The position numbers and the translations under genes were made by a program. The notes under the pieces were generated by a model. It searched no databases, was not told the origin of the DNA, and saw only the letters and a program-made list of their open reading frames with translations. Below, one piece after another: positions 27,204 to 35,460 of a DNA stretch of 64,000 bases. The stretch is from positions 124,001 through 188,000 of the forward strand of contig CAZLGW010000008.1 of the NCBI GenBank assembly GCA_964559125.1. Reading direction: 5' to 3'. Source of the DNA: Ravibacter sp964559125 (GTDB taxonomy: Bacteria; Bacteroidota; Bacteroidia; Cytophagales; Spirosomataceae). Positions within the stretch are counted from its first letter, which is position 1; each line of letters begins with the position of its first letter.

Positions 27204-29279
27204 ATGGATAAATCTATCGAAAACCGGGCTTTTATTTCATTATCCGAAGCGAGTAAAATACGAGCCGGACTGGTTTCCGGGGACGCTGTCCTATCACGGT
27301 TCTTCCGGGCGCTCGAAAAAAGAGTTTATAGCCGGCTGGACAGAAACCTGGCTAATCTCGGAGAAACCACCGAATGGTATTATCCAGCTGCAGAATACGT
27401 GTCTGACGCAGCCCTGCTATTCCTGCTGCAACCGGAAGAACGTTTGGGAAGCTGGCTGCACGACATAACCCTGGAAATTATACGCAAACCTGCCTACGAC
27501 TGGGCCGGTCCCGGATTCCGTGATCATTCGGAACCGCTTACCGGGCACCTCGAAACCGCTCATCTCTGCTGGGCCACGTCATCGGCGCTGGACCTTGCAC
27601 CGAATCTTTTCGACCATGAAGAAATACAGGAAATCCGGAAAACACTTTTGGAAAAGGGGATTACGCTGTGCGGTCGCTGGGTCGAAAAGAATACGCATCT
27701 GGCCAACTGGCGGGGGATTATGGTTTCGGGAATCGTCGTAAGCGCTGCCGTACTTAATGAAGCCGAAATTCTGGACCAATATATCCCGGAGCTGAGCCGG
27801 TGCTGCCAGGCTTTCCAGCCGGACGGATCGTATGGCGAATCGCTCCAATACGGCAACTACCTGGCTTTTGCCCTGATGCTTGCTTATGAATCCTTAGCCA
27901 GGAAACACCCGGAGCGGGTACCGGCACATCTTGTCAGCGCTTATGCGAAGGGAATCAACTGGATAGTCGCCAGCATGTTTTATTCCAAACCACTCGAAAA
28001 CCGGGTAACGAAAGAACCGGTCGCCAGGGCGGCAAACTTCAATGACAGCGCCGCCATATTCAGGTCGTCGGGAGACCTGCTTTTACACATCGCCGCAAGG
28101 CATACCGACCCGAAAGAAGCAGGCCTTGCCAGGTGGCTGTTTGATCAATATTATGTTCCGGTCCCTGAGCAGGGGCCTCATGAGCTGGCTTCATTCGGAA
28201 TGCGCAACGATTGGGGATTTCTCACGCTGCCTCTCTTAACCGTAACTACCCTGTCTGTATCGCCTTCGGAAGCCGGCCTCCCGGAGGTCTCTGCTTTCAG
28301 CAACGGCCATACATTTATCCGCGATGCCTGGAACGGGAAAACGGTGATCGCTGTCAACGGCGGCGGCGATCCGCTCAACGGGCCCGGACACTTACATGGC
28401 GACCTTAACAGCTTTATCCTCGTACACAATAATGAAAGATTGCTTGCCGATCCGGGGCATAGTTGCTACCGCAATCTCATCCACGGACTGGAAAGCTCGT
28501 CGCAAACCCATAATACGTGTACATTCCTGCTGGAAGGCGATGCCCTCGGGCTACAGGAGGACAGGGCCAAAGCATCGCTTCTTGAGCAAAGAAGTATTCT
28601 TCCCAGGCGGAGGATCCTTCCCGAAGGACCCGGAGAGCCGGTAGACCGGCAGAACAAGCGCCTGATCGTTTACCGGGATAAGGAAGTATCGATCGTCGGC
28701 GCAGAATGCAGCAGCGCTTACGGAAAGCCTATTGAGTTATTTGAAAGGTTCTGGATCCTGGCCGGAAGCCATGCATTGTTTGTAGTAGATCACATCCGCG
28801 CATCTGAACCGGTCGCCACGATATGGAACTGGGTAGTCAATAACCGTGACGGCAGAACAGAAACCCGGATGCAGGACAATAGTCTCGAGGTGCTGCGGGG
28901 AGAAGCCGGACTGAAGCTTTTCCATTCGGGTAACGGCCGTTTAGGATACCCGGCTTACGGCTACATGCATGATGCGTACCACGTAAAACCAGCTCAAACC
29001 GGGGAAGGAAGGCCCGGCAGCGGGCTGGTTTTCCGTTTTACCGAGAAAGGAAGCGCACCGGTGCGGACCGTCGTTCATACCATTGCGCTAGACACTCCCG
29101 GGCGCCTGGAAGAATGGAGAATAAAGCAGGATAATGACTATATTACGTTGGAAAACCCCGACGAAATATGGACACTGAACTTCCCGGAAAATGCCTTACT
29201 GTCCCTGACATCCGGCGGTGGCATCCGGAGAGAGATCCGCAAAACGGGTGGACGATACCAGTTATATTTGCCATTGTAG
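27204..29279 (+). CDS. Heparinase II/III-fold polysaccharide lyase-like enzyme, cytosolic
   Basis: A 691-residue protein without a signal peptide. The ATG at 27204 is preferred to an upstream TTG. An (alpha/alpha) toroid fills about residues 1-350 (D-G-S-Y-G-E-S near 205) and a beta-sandwich heparinase II/III domain follows, with H-L-H-G-D-L-N-S-F (His396, His398, Asp400) and L-L-A-D-P-G-H-S-C-Y. PL12, 15, 17, 21 and relatives share this plan and cleave uronosyl links by beta-elimination. Lack of export suggests it acts on imported oligomers. It starts 15 bp after the RraA-like gene and is followed by a VOC gene. The exact PL family is not decided. Confidence 0.75.
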   Translation: MDKSIENRAFISLSEASKIRAGLVSGDAVLSRFFRALEKRVYSRLDRNLANLGETTEWYYPAAEYVSDAALLFLLQPEERLGSWLHDITLEIIRKPAYDWAGPGFRDHSEPLTGHLETAHLCWATSSALDLAPNLFDHEEIQEIRKTLLEKGITLCGRWVEKNTHLANWRGIMVSGIVVSAAVLNEAEILDQYIPELSRCCQAFQPDGSYGESLQYGNYLAFALMLAYESLARKHPERVPAHLVSAYAKGINWIVASMFYSKPLENRVTKEPVARAANFNDSAAIFRSSGDLLLHIAARHTDPKEAGLARWLFDQYYVPVPEQGPHELASFGMRNDWGFLTLPLLTVTTLSVSPSEAGLPEVSAFSNGHTFIRDAWNGKTVIAVNGGGDPLNGPGHLHGDLNSFILVHNNERLLADPGHSCYRNLIHGLESSSQTHNTCTFLLEGDALGLQEDRAKASLLEQRSILPRRRILPEGPGEPVDRQNKRLIVYRDKEVSIVGAECSSAYGKPIELFERFWILAGSHALFVVDHIRASEPVATIWNWVVNNRDGRTETRMQDNSLEVLRGEAGLKLFHSGNGRLGYPAYGYMHDAYHVKPAQTGEGRPGSGLVFRFTEKGSAPVRTVVHTIALDTPGRLEEWRIKQDNDYITLENPDEIWTLNFPENALLSLTSGGGIRREIRKTGGRYQLYLPL

Positions 29280-29289
29280 TGATTAATAT

Positions 29290-29685
29290 ATGAACAACGA
29301 AGAAAAATTAACCTTTACCGGAGTCGACCACCCCGCAGTGGCCGCCGACAATGTCGAGACCCTCGCCGATTGGTATTGCGAGGTGATCGGCTATGAAAAA
29401 TGGTTTTTCCATCCCAAGCCGGTCTGGATGCTCAAAGCCCCTGACGGGACATTGCTCGAGATCATGCCCAAAGACCATACGCTCCGCCAGGAACGTACGA
29501 CCTGGACCCCCGGCTGGTCGCACGTGGCTTTCCGGGTGAAAGACATCGACCGTGCAATAGCTTATCTCGACACCAAAGGGATCAGGTGGGCCGGAGAGAT
29601 CATCAACGCGATCGGCGGAGGAAAGGTCAGGAACTGCTTTGATCCGGAGGGGAATATGATACAGGTGCTGCAGCGGGAAGTGTGA
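29290..29685 (+). CDS. VOC (glyoxalase/bleomycin resistance) superfamily protein
   Basis: A 131-residue single VOC domain. It has T-F-T-G-V-D-H-P-A-V-A-A near the start (metal-ligand His), L-L-E-I-M-P in the middle, and W-S-H-V-A-F-R-V-K-D-I with a second His, then D-P-E-G-N-M-I-Q at the end. VOC proteins bind metals and catalyse isomerisation, lyase or dioxygenase steps. It begins 10 bp after the lyase gene, so it probably acts on the same intermediates, perhaps in isomerising an unsaturated uronate product. That role is inferred. Confidence 0.8.
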   Translation: MNNEEKLTFTGVDHPAVAADNVETLADWYCEVIGYEKWFFHPKPVWMLKAPDGTLLEIMPKDHTLRQERTTWTPGWSHVAFRVKDIDRAIAYLDTKGIRWAGEIINAIGGGKVRNCFDPEGNMIQVLQREV

Positions 29686-29742
29686 TGGTTAATTTGCAAG
29701 TAGTAATAACGTCTGGAATAGCATTGATTATCATATAAATAT

Positions 29743-30666
29743 ATGAGTATAAATTCACAAAATGTATTAGATTATCCGAATAACAATACCATTTTTATGG
29801 TTTGGATTTTTAGGGAAATCGATACTAAAAAACCTGTTTTTGACCGTGTATGTGCACTGATGAGCAATCTTAATAATTCGGCTCAGGTGCGTACCGTAAC
29901 TTCAAGAGCAAGTGTAGTGATGGGCATTAGTCATAGTGCCTGGAAAAAACTGAACCTGCCCGAACCTCTTCCAAAAGAATTAACGGACTTCGCTCCTATT
30001 GCAGGACAGAAACATACTGCTGTTGCCACACCCGGAGATTTGCATTTTCATATCCGTGCAGACGATAAAAGTTATTGTATTGATATGGCGGCAGCTATTT
30101 CCGAAACATTATCACAAGTGGCAGATTGCATTGAAGAAGTACACGGGTTCAGGTATTGGGATGGAAGAAGCATTTTGGGCTTTGTGGACGGCACCGAAAA
30201 TCCCAACGGTAACAGCAGGGCTTTTTTTGGCATTATTGGGGATGAGGACGAAAAATACAAAGGCGGCAGTTATCTTTTTGTGCAGAAATACATTCATGAT
30301 CTGGTGGCGTGGAGGGCTTTACCTGTTGCTGAACAGGAAAAAGTTTTTGGCAGGAGCAAAGCAAATGATATTGAAATGTCCGATGATGTTAAACCGTCCA
30401 ACTCCCATTCCGCTTTGGCAAATGTAGGTGATAACAAAAAGATTGTACGGGACAATATGCCGTTCGGCAATATGGCAAGCAACGAAATGGGCACTTATTT
30501 CATTGCTTATGCAAGCACTTTCAGTACAGTTACAGAAATGCTTACAAAGATGTTTAAAGGTGAGCCAGAAGGCAATTATGACAGAATTTTAGATTTCAGC
30601 ACAGCCAGAACAGGAACGTTATTTTTTGTGCCGACCTTTGAAATGCTGGATAGCTTTGGAGGCTAA
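29743..30666 (+). CDS. Dyp-type peroxidase
   Basis: A 307-residue heme peroxidase of usual YfeX-like length. G-F-V-D-G-T-E-N-P provides the distal Asp of the family's GxxDG motif, S-H-S-A-L holds the likely heme-ligand His, and R-D-N-M-P-F-G the conserved Arg. No signal peptide is present. The codons and the flanking 60 bp are clearly AT-richer than the genes on either side, and neither neighbour shares a theme with it. This points to acquisition from another bacterium. A DUF488 stump follows immediately. The physiological substrate of Dyp peroxidases is generally unsettled. Confidence 0.88.
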   Translation: MSINSQNVLDYPNNNTIFMVWIFREIDTKKPVFDRVCALMSNLNNSAQVRTVTSRASVVMGISHSAWKKLNLPEPLPKELTDFAPIAGQKHTAVATPGDLHFHIRADDKSYCIDMAAAISETLSQVADCIEEVHGFRYWDGRSILGFVDGTENPNGNSRAFFGIIGDEDEKYKGGSYLFVQKYIHDLVAWRALPVAEQEKVFGRSKANDIEMSDDVKPSNSHSALANVGDNKKIVRDNMPFGNMASNEMGTYFIAYASTFSTVTEMLTKMFKGEPEGNYDRILDFSTARTGTLFFVPTFEMLDSFGG

Positions 30667-30756
30667 ATGGAATTAGAGGATAAATATACTGTTTACACCA
30701 TAGGTCATTCTACCCACAGATTCCAGATAAATTCAATCCTTTCCAATCAACTATGA
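30667..30756 (+). pseudogene. N-terminal stump of a DUF488 gene
   Basis: Starting at the base after the Dyp stop, a 29-residue frame reads M-E-L-E-D-K-Y-T-V-Y-T-I-G-H-S-T-H. Y-T-I-G-H-S-T is the hallmark N-terminus of DUF488 proteins, which are normally well over 100 residues. The match ends after the motif and the frame stops at 30754-30756, overlapping the ATG of the next gene. It is probably the cut edge of a transferred segment. It may still couple translation to the dehydrogenase gene. Confidence 0.65.
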
Positions 30757-31763
30757 AAGCACTATTCTACCAAGGCAATCAATCATTCGCCATAAAAGAA
30801 GTACAACCAGAGCCTTTGAAGGAAGGTGAAGTCCGGTTGAAAGTCGCCTACTGCGGTATCTGCGGCACCGACGTGCACGTCTACCACGGTCATATGGACC
30901 AGCGGGTAAAGACGCCCCAGGTCATTGGCCATGAGGCATCCGCCGTGATCGATGAGATCGGGGAGGGCGTTTCGGGCTGGAAACCCGGGGAGAAGGTGGC
31001 GATCAGGCCCCTGCAGACCGGCACAGCGGATCCGTCGGACAACAGCTGCGCGCATATCGGTAAAAATATGAAATTTATCGGGGTCGATACGCCCGGCGCT
31101 ATGCAGCAATACTGGAATGTGCCTGCCTATACGCTTCATCGTCTGCCCGATACTCTTTCATTAAAAACTGCGACGCTGATAGAGCCGCTGGCTGTGGCCT
31201 GTCATGACGTTCGTCTCGGGGAAGTCCGCTCCGGTGAGCATGTAGTGGTGATCGGGGGCGGGCCTATAGGGCTGCTGATCGCGCTTGTAGCCCGGGAGAA
31301 AGGAGCAAAAGTAATTCTTTCGGAAGTCAACGAAGCCCGTCTCGCGCTGGCGGCCGCTTTGGGGTTTGAAACCGTCAATCCTCTTCAGTGCGATCTGGCC
31401 ATTGAGGTGGATCGTATTACATCGGGAGCGATGGCAGATGTCGTATTTGAAGTTTCCGGAACGCAGGCCGGCGTCTCTGTTATGACGCAGTTGCCTCGCG
31501 CCAGGGGAAGGATCGTTATGGTCGCTATCCATGCGCAGCAAAGAGAAGTAGATGTTTTCCGTTTCTTTTTCCGTGAACTGAAGCTTATCGGCGCCCGGGT
31601 TTATGAACCGGAAGATTTTGAAGAGGCCATTGCCTATACCGTTTCGGAAAAGCTGCCCCTGGATCAGCTGATCACTCAGGTGTTGCCGCTCGAAAAGGCA
31701 CAGGAAGCTTTTGAGACGATCGATGCCGATCCTGCCGGCGTAAAATATTTATTGGAGGTATGA
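30753..31763 (+). CDS. Zinc-type alcohol dehydrogenase (MDR family)
   Basis: A 336-residue medium-chain dehydrogenase. Catalytic zinc ligands are visible as Cys37 in C-G-T-D and His60-Glu61 in G-H-E, and the NAD(P) motif as G-G-G-P-I-G around 167-172. The lobe near residues 85-115 that normally carries four structural zinc cysteines has only one (Cys99), so the structural zinc is probably absent. Relatives oxidise sugar alcohols and aldonates (sorbitol, galactitol, L-threonine types). By codon use it belongs with the utilisation locus, from which the Dyp islet now separates it. The substrate is inferred to be a sugar acid or polyol. Confidence 0.85.
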   Translation: MKALFYQGNQSFAIKEVQPEPLKEGEVRLKVAYCGICGTDVHVYHGHMDQRVKTPQVIGHEASAVIDEIGEGVSGWKPGEKVAIRPLQTGTADPSDNSCAHIGKNMKFIGVDTPGAMQQYWNVPAYTLHRLPDTLSLKTATLIEPLAVACHDVRLGEVRSGEHVVVIGGGPIGLLIALVAREKGAKVILSEVNEARLALAAALGFETVNPLQCDLAIEVDRITSGAMADVVFEVSGTQAGVSVMTQLPRARGRIVMVAIHAQQREVDVFRFFFRELKLIGARVYEPEDFEEAIAYTVSEKLPLDQLITQVLPLEKAQEAFETIDADPAGVKYLLEV

Positions 31764-31773
31764 AACTTTCAAA

Positions 31774-31805
31774 TTGCACATAAAATTGTCATAGACTTAA
31801 CTTTG
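31774..31805 (+). promoter_or_regulatory. Putative promoter (TTG-N21-TAACTTTG)
   Basis: TTG at 31774-31776 and an exact TAnnTTTG box at 31798-31805 have suitable spacing for the Bacteroidota primary sigma factor. A second exact box, TACCTTTG, lies at 31909-31916. Both point at the copper-linked group that follows. The leader between the boxes shows no convincing gene. Confidence 0.5.
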
Positions 31806-31908
31806 CCAACACACCTTCCTTTTCAACATCGGGCTGGATATTGAAGGTGACTTCAGCGACAAATGTATAAGAATTATATATTTCCTTCCCCCGGTAGCTT
31901 TTAGTAAT

Positions 31909-31916
31909 TACCTTTG
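31909..31916 (+). promoter_or_regulatory. Second -7 box (TACCTTTG)
   Basis: An exact TAnnTTTG match. It covers the TTG that opens the longest reading frame of the next gene, so if it is used the true start must be the downstream GTG at 31941. No clear -33 box precedes it. Confidence 0.4.
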
Positions 31917-31940
31917 CGGAAGGAAATTAAATCCAAGGCT

Positions 31941-32333
31941 GTGGGAGCACGTTTTCTTTCCGTTTTTTTCCTCTCGCTGATGCTGCTCAAAGTATGCATC
32001 ATACCCCTTATATACCTCGATTTTGAGCTACGCCGCGATTACATTGTAAAAAACCTCTGTATCAATAAAAACAGACCTGAGCTTCATTGCGACGGTAAAT
32101 GCTATGTAGCCAAACGGATTGCAGCGGCACGGGAAAAAGAGCAGCAGGAGGCGGAGCAAAATTTTATCTTCAAATTATGTGAGACCCTTGCGGAGCCGGT
32201 CAGGCCTTTCCATGCGGTGCTTCCCGCAAACCCGTTAATGCCTTTTCCTGACAAAATTTCATTTCTATACACTCCCGGCCTTAATGGCCTAACGCCTGTT
32301 TCAGGCATTTTTCATCCTCCGCTCATATCCTGA
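31941..32333 (+). CDS. Small membrane-anchored protein with C-D-G-K-C motif
   Basis: About 130 residues from the GTG at 31941; the frame is open back to a TTG at 31914, but that TTG lies inside a promoter box. One N-terminal hydrophobic segment (F-L-S-V-F-F-L-S-L-M-L-L) is followed by N-L-C-I-N-K-N and H-C-D-G-K-C-Y-V-A-K, then a basic/acidic helix and a proline-rich tail. The conserved-looking Cys pair suggests metal or redox contact. Proteins of this type recur in Bacteroidota near copper and cytochrome genes as far as I recall, but no named family is claimed. It precedes the MbnP-like gene by 108 bp. Confidence 0.65.
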   Translation: MGARFLSVFFLSLMLLKVCIIPLIYLDFELRRDYIVKNLCINKNRPELHCDGKCYVAKRIAAAREKEQQEAEQNFIFKLCETLAEPVRPFHAVLPANPLMPFPDKISFLYTPGLNGLTPVSGIFHPPLIS

Positions 32334-32363
32334 TCGTGCTCTTTATCGTTTTTTAAGAATCTT

Positions 32364-32380
32364 TGCCGGTTTCACCGGCA
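32364..32380. other. Short GC-rich hairpin ahead of the MbnP-like gene
   Basis: TGCCGGT pairs perfectly with ACCGGCA around TTC. It lies 61 bp before the ATG at 32442 and 30 bp after the previous stop. It could be a weak terminator or a leader structure. Confidence 0.35.
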
Positions 32381-32441
32381 GAAGATACAATTTTTCATCT
32401 GCCCAAAACCTGATTTCGTGGGCATCAGACTCTCTTTCAAA

Positions 32442-33260
32442 ATGTCAGATAAAAACAATCTGGTCAGACGCTCCCTGCTGTTTTTTGCCGCAGCAGGGCT
32501 ATGCTGGTCATGCAATACCAAAGATCCCGTCCCTCCCGGAGGAAGCCTGAGGATCGAATTCGATAACGTCGTGGGCGATAAAAACCTCGTTTTAAACGGA
32601 GTCAACTATGAAAACGCTACGGGAGAAGATTTCATCGTCACCAAATTCAATTATTTCGTCTCCAATTTCAAGCTGTATAAAACAGACGGAACCGTCTTTA
32701 CCGTACCCCAGGATTCGTGTTATTTCCTTATAAAAGAAGATAACAGGGCATCGCAGTTTGTAACATTAAAAGACATTCCGACCGGCGACTACGATCACGT
32801 GGAATTTATGGTCGGTGTCGACAGCCTGCGGAACACCATGCCTGAAGCGAAGCGTACCGGTGTGCTGGATCCCGGCGGGGACATGGCCGGCGACGGTATG
32901 TACTGGGCCTGGAACTCGGGCTATATCTTTGTTAAGCTGGAGGGAAGCTCGTCTTTCGGCAACCCGGCCAATAACAAATTCTACTATCATATCGGGCTCT
33001 ACGGCGGGTATGATAAGCCGACCGTCAACAACACCCGGACCGTTAAAATCAAATTCGGGAACGACCTCGCCAGGGTAACAGAAGACCATATGCCTGAAGT
33101 ACACCTGTTTGCAGACGTGCTTAAGTTTTTCGACGGTCCTGCCACGCATCTGAGTATTGCCGAATACCCGGGTATTATGGCTGCCGAAGTACACAGGCCC
33201 TATACTCAGAAGCTCGCAGACAACTATAAACAAATGTTCTCCTACGATCACGTCCATTAA
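32442..33260 (+). CDS. MbnP-like lipoprotein (probable copper-binding partner of a di-heme enzyme)
   Basis: A 272-residue protein with a lipobox (C-W-S-C, lipid on Cys24). The MbnP pattern is present: T-K-F-N-Y-F-V-S-N-F-K-L near 67-78, D-Y-D-H-V-E-F in the middle, and W-A-W-N-S-G-Y (Trp155, Trp157), followed by an F-Y-Y-H-I-G block with His183. In methanotrophs MbnP carries a tryptophan that the di-heme enzyme MbnH converts to kynurenine, creating a copper site. The next gene is an MbnH-like di-heme protein, the same pairing. No methanobactin genes are here, so a general periplasmic copper role is inferred. The start at 32442 is chosen to begin the signal peptide. Confidence 0.78.
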   Translation: MSDKNNLVRRSLLFFAAAGLCWSCNTKDPVPPGGSLRIEFDNVVGDKNLVLNGVNYENATGEDFIVTKFNYFVSNFKLYKTDGTVFTVPQDSCYFLIKEDNRASQFVTLKDIPTGDYDHVEFMVGVDSLRNTMPEAKRTGVLDPGGDMAGDGMYWAWNSGYIFVKLEGSSSFGNPANNKFYYHIGLYGGYDKPTVNNTRTVKIKFGNDLARVTEDHMPEVHLFADVLKFFDGPATHLSIAEYPGIMAAEVHRPYTQKLADNYKQMFSYDHVH

Positions 33261-33264
33261 TTGT

Positions 33265-34401
33265 ATGATGTCCGCAGAAAGAAAATATACCGCTTTAGGG
33301 TTTCTGGTACTGTGGCTGCTCACGGTTTTGGCGGTATCCTGCGGGAAGAAAAACGATCCTGAACCGGAACCGGGCGGGCCTACTCCTTACAACTGGGTCA
33401 AGCCCGCCCATTTCCCGGATCCGGTGTACGATTTTTCAAGGAATCCGCTCACGAACGAGGGTATCAAACTGGGCATGTTCCTTTTTTACGACGGGATCAT
33501 GTCTCGTACGAATGAGATCGGCTGCGGCACCTGTCACCAGCAGCAGGCAGCTTTTACCCATCACGGTCATGAGCTGAGCCACGGAGTAGACGACCTGATC
33601 GGCATAAGGAACTCGCTTCCCGTTCAGAATATGGCCTGGAGTCCCCGTTTTTTCTGGGACGGCGGCGTTCATGACCTTGATTTCTCCCCGCTTAACGCCA
33701 TCGAGAACCCGGTGGAAATGGACGAGTCTGTCCCGTCTATTATCGAAAAGCTAAAGGCAGGGCCGAGACCGGGCGCGAAAATGCCGGTCGACTACCCCAG
33801 GCTTTTCAGGGATGCTTTCGGTACGGAAGAGATTACGACCGGACGGATGATGCGCGCACTCTCGCAGTTCATGCTCACGATGGTTTCGGCTACCTCCAAG
33901 TACGATTTCTATTTAATGGGAGACCAGTCGGCCCTGAATGCGCAGGAGAAAGAAGGAATGGTTTTGTTTGAGAAGAACTGCTCATCCTGCCACACCGGAG
34001 TATTGCTGACCGACCACTCATTCCGTAACAACGGCCTGGTTCCGATGCGCATCAATGACAGGGGCCATTCGGAAATTACGGGAGATAAGACCGACAGGTA
34101 TAAATTCAAAGTCCCCAGTCTGAGAAACGTCGGCGTCACTTTTCCCTATATGCACGACGGGCGGTACCATTCCCTGGAAGAAGTATTGAGCCACTACAGC
34201 GACTCCGTACGGCTTTTTATAAAATCCGGCTCAGAAGCGGTCGAAACGCTCGACCCGCTTCTGGCCGACCCCGAAAGGCCGGGGATACCGCTTACAAAAA
34301 GCGAGCAGCAGGCCATTATCGCCTTCCTGCGCACACTGACCGACGACATCTTCCTGAAAGATCCGAAACTCGCTGATCCGGGTATTGGAAATGCCTTGTA
34401 G
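33265..34401 (+). CDS. Di-heme cytochrome c peroxidase family protein (MbnH-like), lipoprotein
   Basis: A 378-residue protein starting at tandem ATGs (33265/33268), with a lipobox (L-A-V-S-C). Two c-type heme sites are visible: C-G-T-C-H at Cys87-His91 and C-S-S-C-H at Cys239-His243. The block F-P-Y-M-H-D-G near the end resembles the usual di-heme peroxidase region. The family includes bacterial cytochrome c peroxidase, MauG and MbnH. Its place directly after an MbnP-like gene favours an MbnH-like function, oxidising a tryptophan on that partner. It starts 4 bp after the preceding stop, so the two are co-translated. Confidence 0.85.
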   Translation: MMSAERKYTALGFLVLWLLTVLAVSCGKKNDPEPEPGGPTPYNWVKPAHFPDPVYDFSRNPLTNEGIKLGMFLFYDGIMSRTNEIGCGTCHQQQAAFTHHGHELSHGVDDLIGIRNSLPVQNMAWSPRFFWDGGVHDLDFSPLNAIENPVEMDESVPSIIEKLKAGPRPGAKMPVDYPRLFRDAFGTEEITTGRMMRALSQFMLTMVSATSKYDFYLMGDQSALNAQEKEGMVLFEKNCSSCHTGVLLTDHSFRNNGLVPMRINDRGHSEITGDKTDRYKFKVPSLRNVGVTFPYMHDGRYHSLEEVLSHYSDSVRLFIKSGSEAVETLDPLLADPERPGIPLTKSEQQAIIAFLRTLTDDIFLKDPKLADPGIGNAL

Positions 34402-34458
34402 GAGGTTAGCCGAGAGCATAGAGCCCGAAATTGCCTAATTGTTATAATAATTTCTCCA

Positions 34459-35367
34459 ATGAAAAAAATATTCCTTTCCATAATAGTCTTCACCCTGGCC
34501 TCCTCCCCCGGCTCCGCCTGCGACATATGCGGCTGTGCAAACAGCGGCTCCTATTTCGGGTTAATGCCCCAGTCGCACAAATCGATCATAGGGGTAAGAT
34601 ACAATTACCTTCATTTCGACACCCATCCCGACAGTAAGGTACTCGCGACAAAAGAGACTTTCAACGTAGCCGAGTTGTACGGCCGGTTTTTCCCGTTCAA
34701 AAGAGTGCAGGTGATGGCTTTTGTCCCGTATCGCTTCGACGCGCAGGTTACTTCGGCGGTTACGAAGAAAAACTCCGGTCCCGGCGACATGACCGCACTC
34801 GCCGGCTATAACCTGTTCAATACCTTCATGGATGGGAAGGGGTCTTCGGAATGGACCCACTCCCTGACGATGGGCGGAGGGGTCAAGCTGCCTACCGGCA
34901 AATTCCGCTATGACGAGAATGACCCTCTGCAGGTGGCCAACGCTAACTTCCAGCTGGGTACAGGCAGTGTCGATTTTATCGTCAATGCGTTTTATAGCCT
35001 CAACTGGAAAAACTGGGGACTCTCAGCCAATATTTCCAGGAAATTCAACACCAGGAACAGCCAGGAATACCGCTTCGGCGATCAGCTGTACGGTACGGCA
35101 GACCTGTTCAGAAGCTTCTCAATAGGAAAAATGAGCCTGATGCCCGCTATAGGGATTTATGCCGAACATATGCAGCATGGCGCCCAAAACGGCGCTATTC
35201 TCGATATAACAGGCGGCACCATCGTCAACGGGACTGCCGGGCTAAACCTTTTTTCCGAAAAATGGATGATCGGGGTGAACGCCCAAAAACCGGTTCACCA
35301 GAAAAGCGCTTCGGGACATGTTTTCCTGCGCGACCGTATCCAGGTGCAGCTCGGGTTTCTGTTCTGA
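34459..35367 (+). CDS. Outer-membrane beta-barrel protein with N-terminal Cys cluster
   Basis: A 302-residue protein with a signal peptide ending near S-A. The mature protein begins C-D-I-C-G-C, a compact three-cysteine cluster that could hold a metal ion. The rest is alternating hydrophobic/aromatic beta-strands (G-V-R-Y-N-Y-L-H-F, F-V-P-Y-R-F-D, G-G-V-K-L-P-T-G-K) ending in L-F, as in transporter-like outer-membrane barrels. It follows the MbnH-like gene by 57 bp in the same direction. A role in copper passage or sensing at the outer membrane is inferred from context; no exact family is assigned. Confidence 0.7.
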   Translation: MKKIFLSIIVFTLASSPGSACDICGCANSGSYFGLMPQSHKSIIGVRYNYLHFDTHPDSKVLATKETFNVAELYGRFFPFKRVQVMAFVPYRFDAQVTSAVTKKNSGPGDMTALAGYNLFNTFMDGKGSSEWTHSLTMGGGVKLPTGKFRYDENDPLQVANANFQLGTGSVDFIVNAFYSLNWKNWGLSANISRKFNTRNSQEYRFGDQLYGTADLFRSFSIGKMSLMPAIGIYAEHMQHGAQNGAILDITGGTIVNGTAGLNLFSEKWMIGVNAQKPVHQKSASGHVFLRDRIQVQLGFLF

Positions 35368-35460
35368 CAATGCCTGCCGGGTAAAAAAACCGAGCGGATT
35401 CCACAGTAAATCCGTAATTTCGTGCCGTTTTTATTTAGTTACGTAAGAGATCCAGATTAT

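Noticed and set aside
31789..31926. Leftward open stretch reading like protein (N-S-Y-T-F-V-A-E-V-T-F-N-I-Q-P-D-V)
   Set aside because: It has no start codon, an in-frame stop directly upstream, and overlaps the promoter boxes and the start of the rightward CGKC gene. It could be a remnant but no family is recognised.
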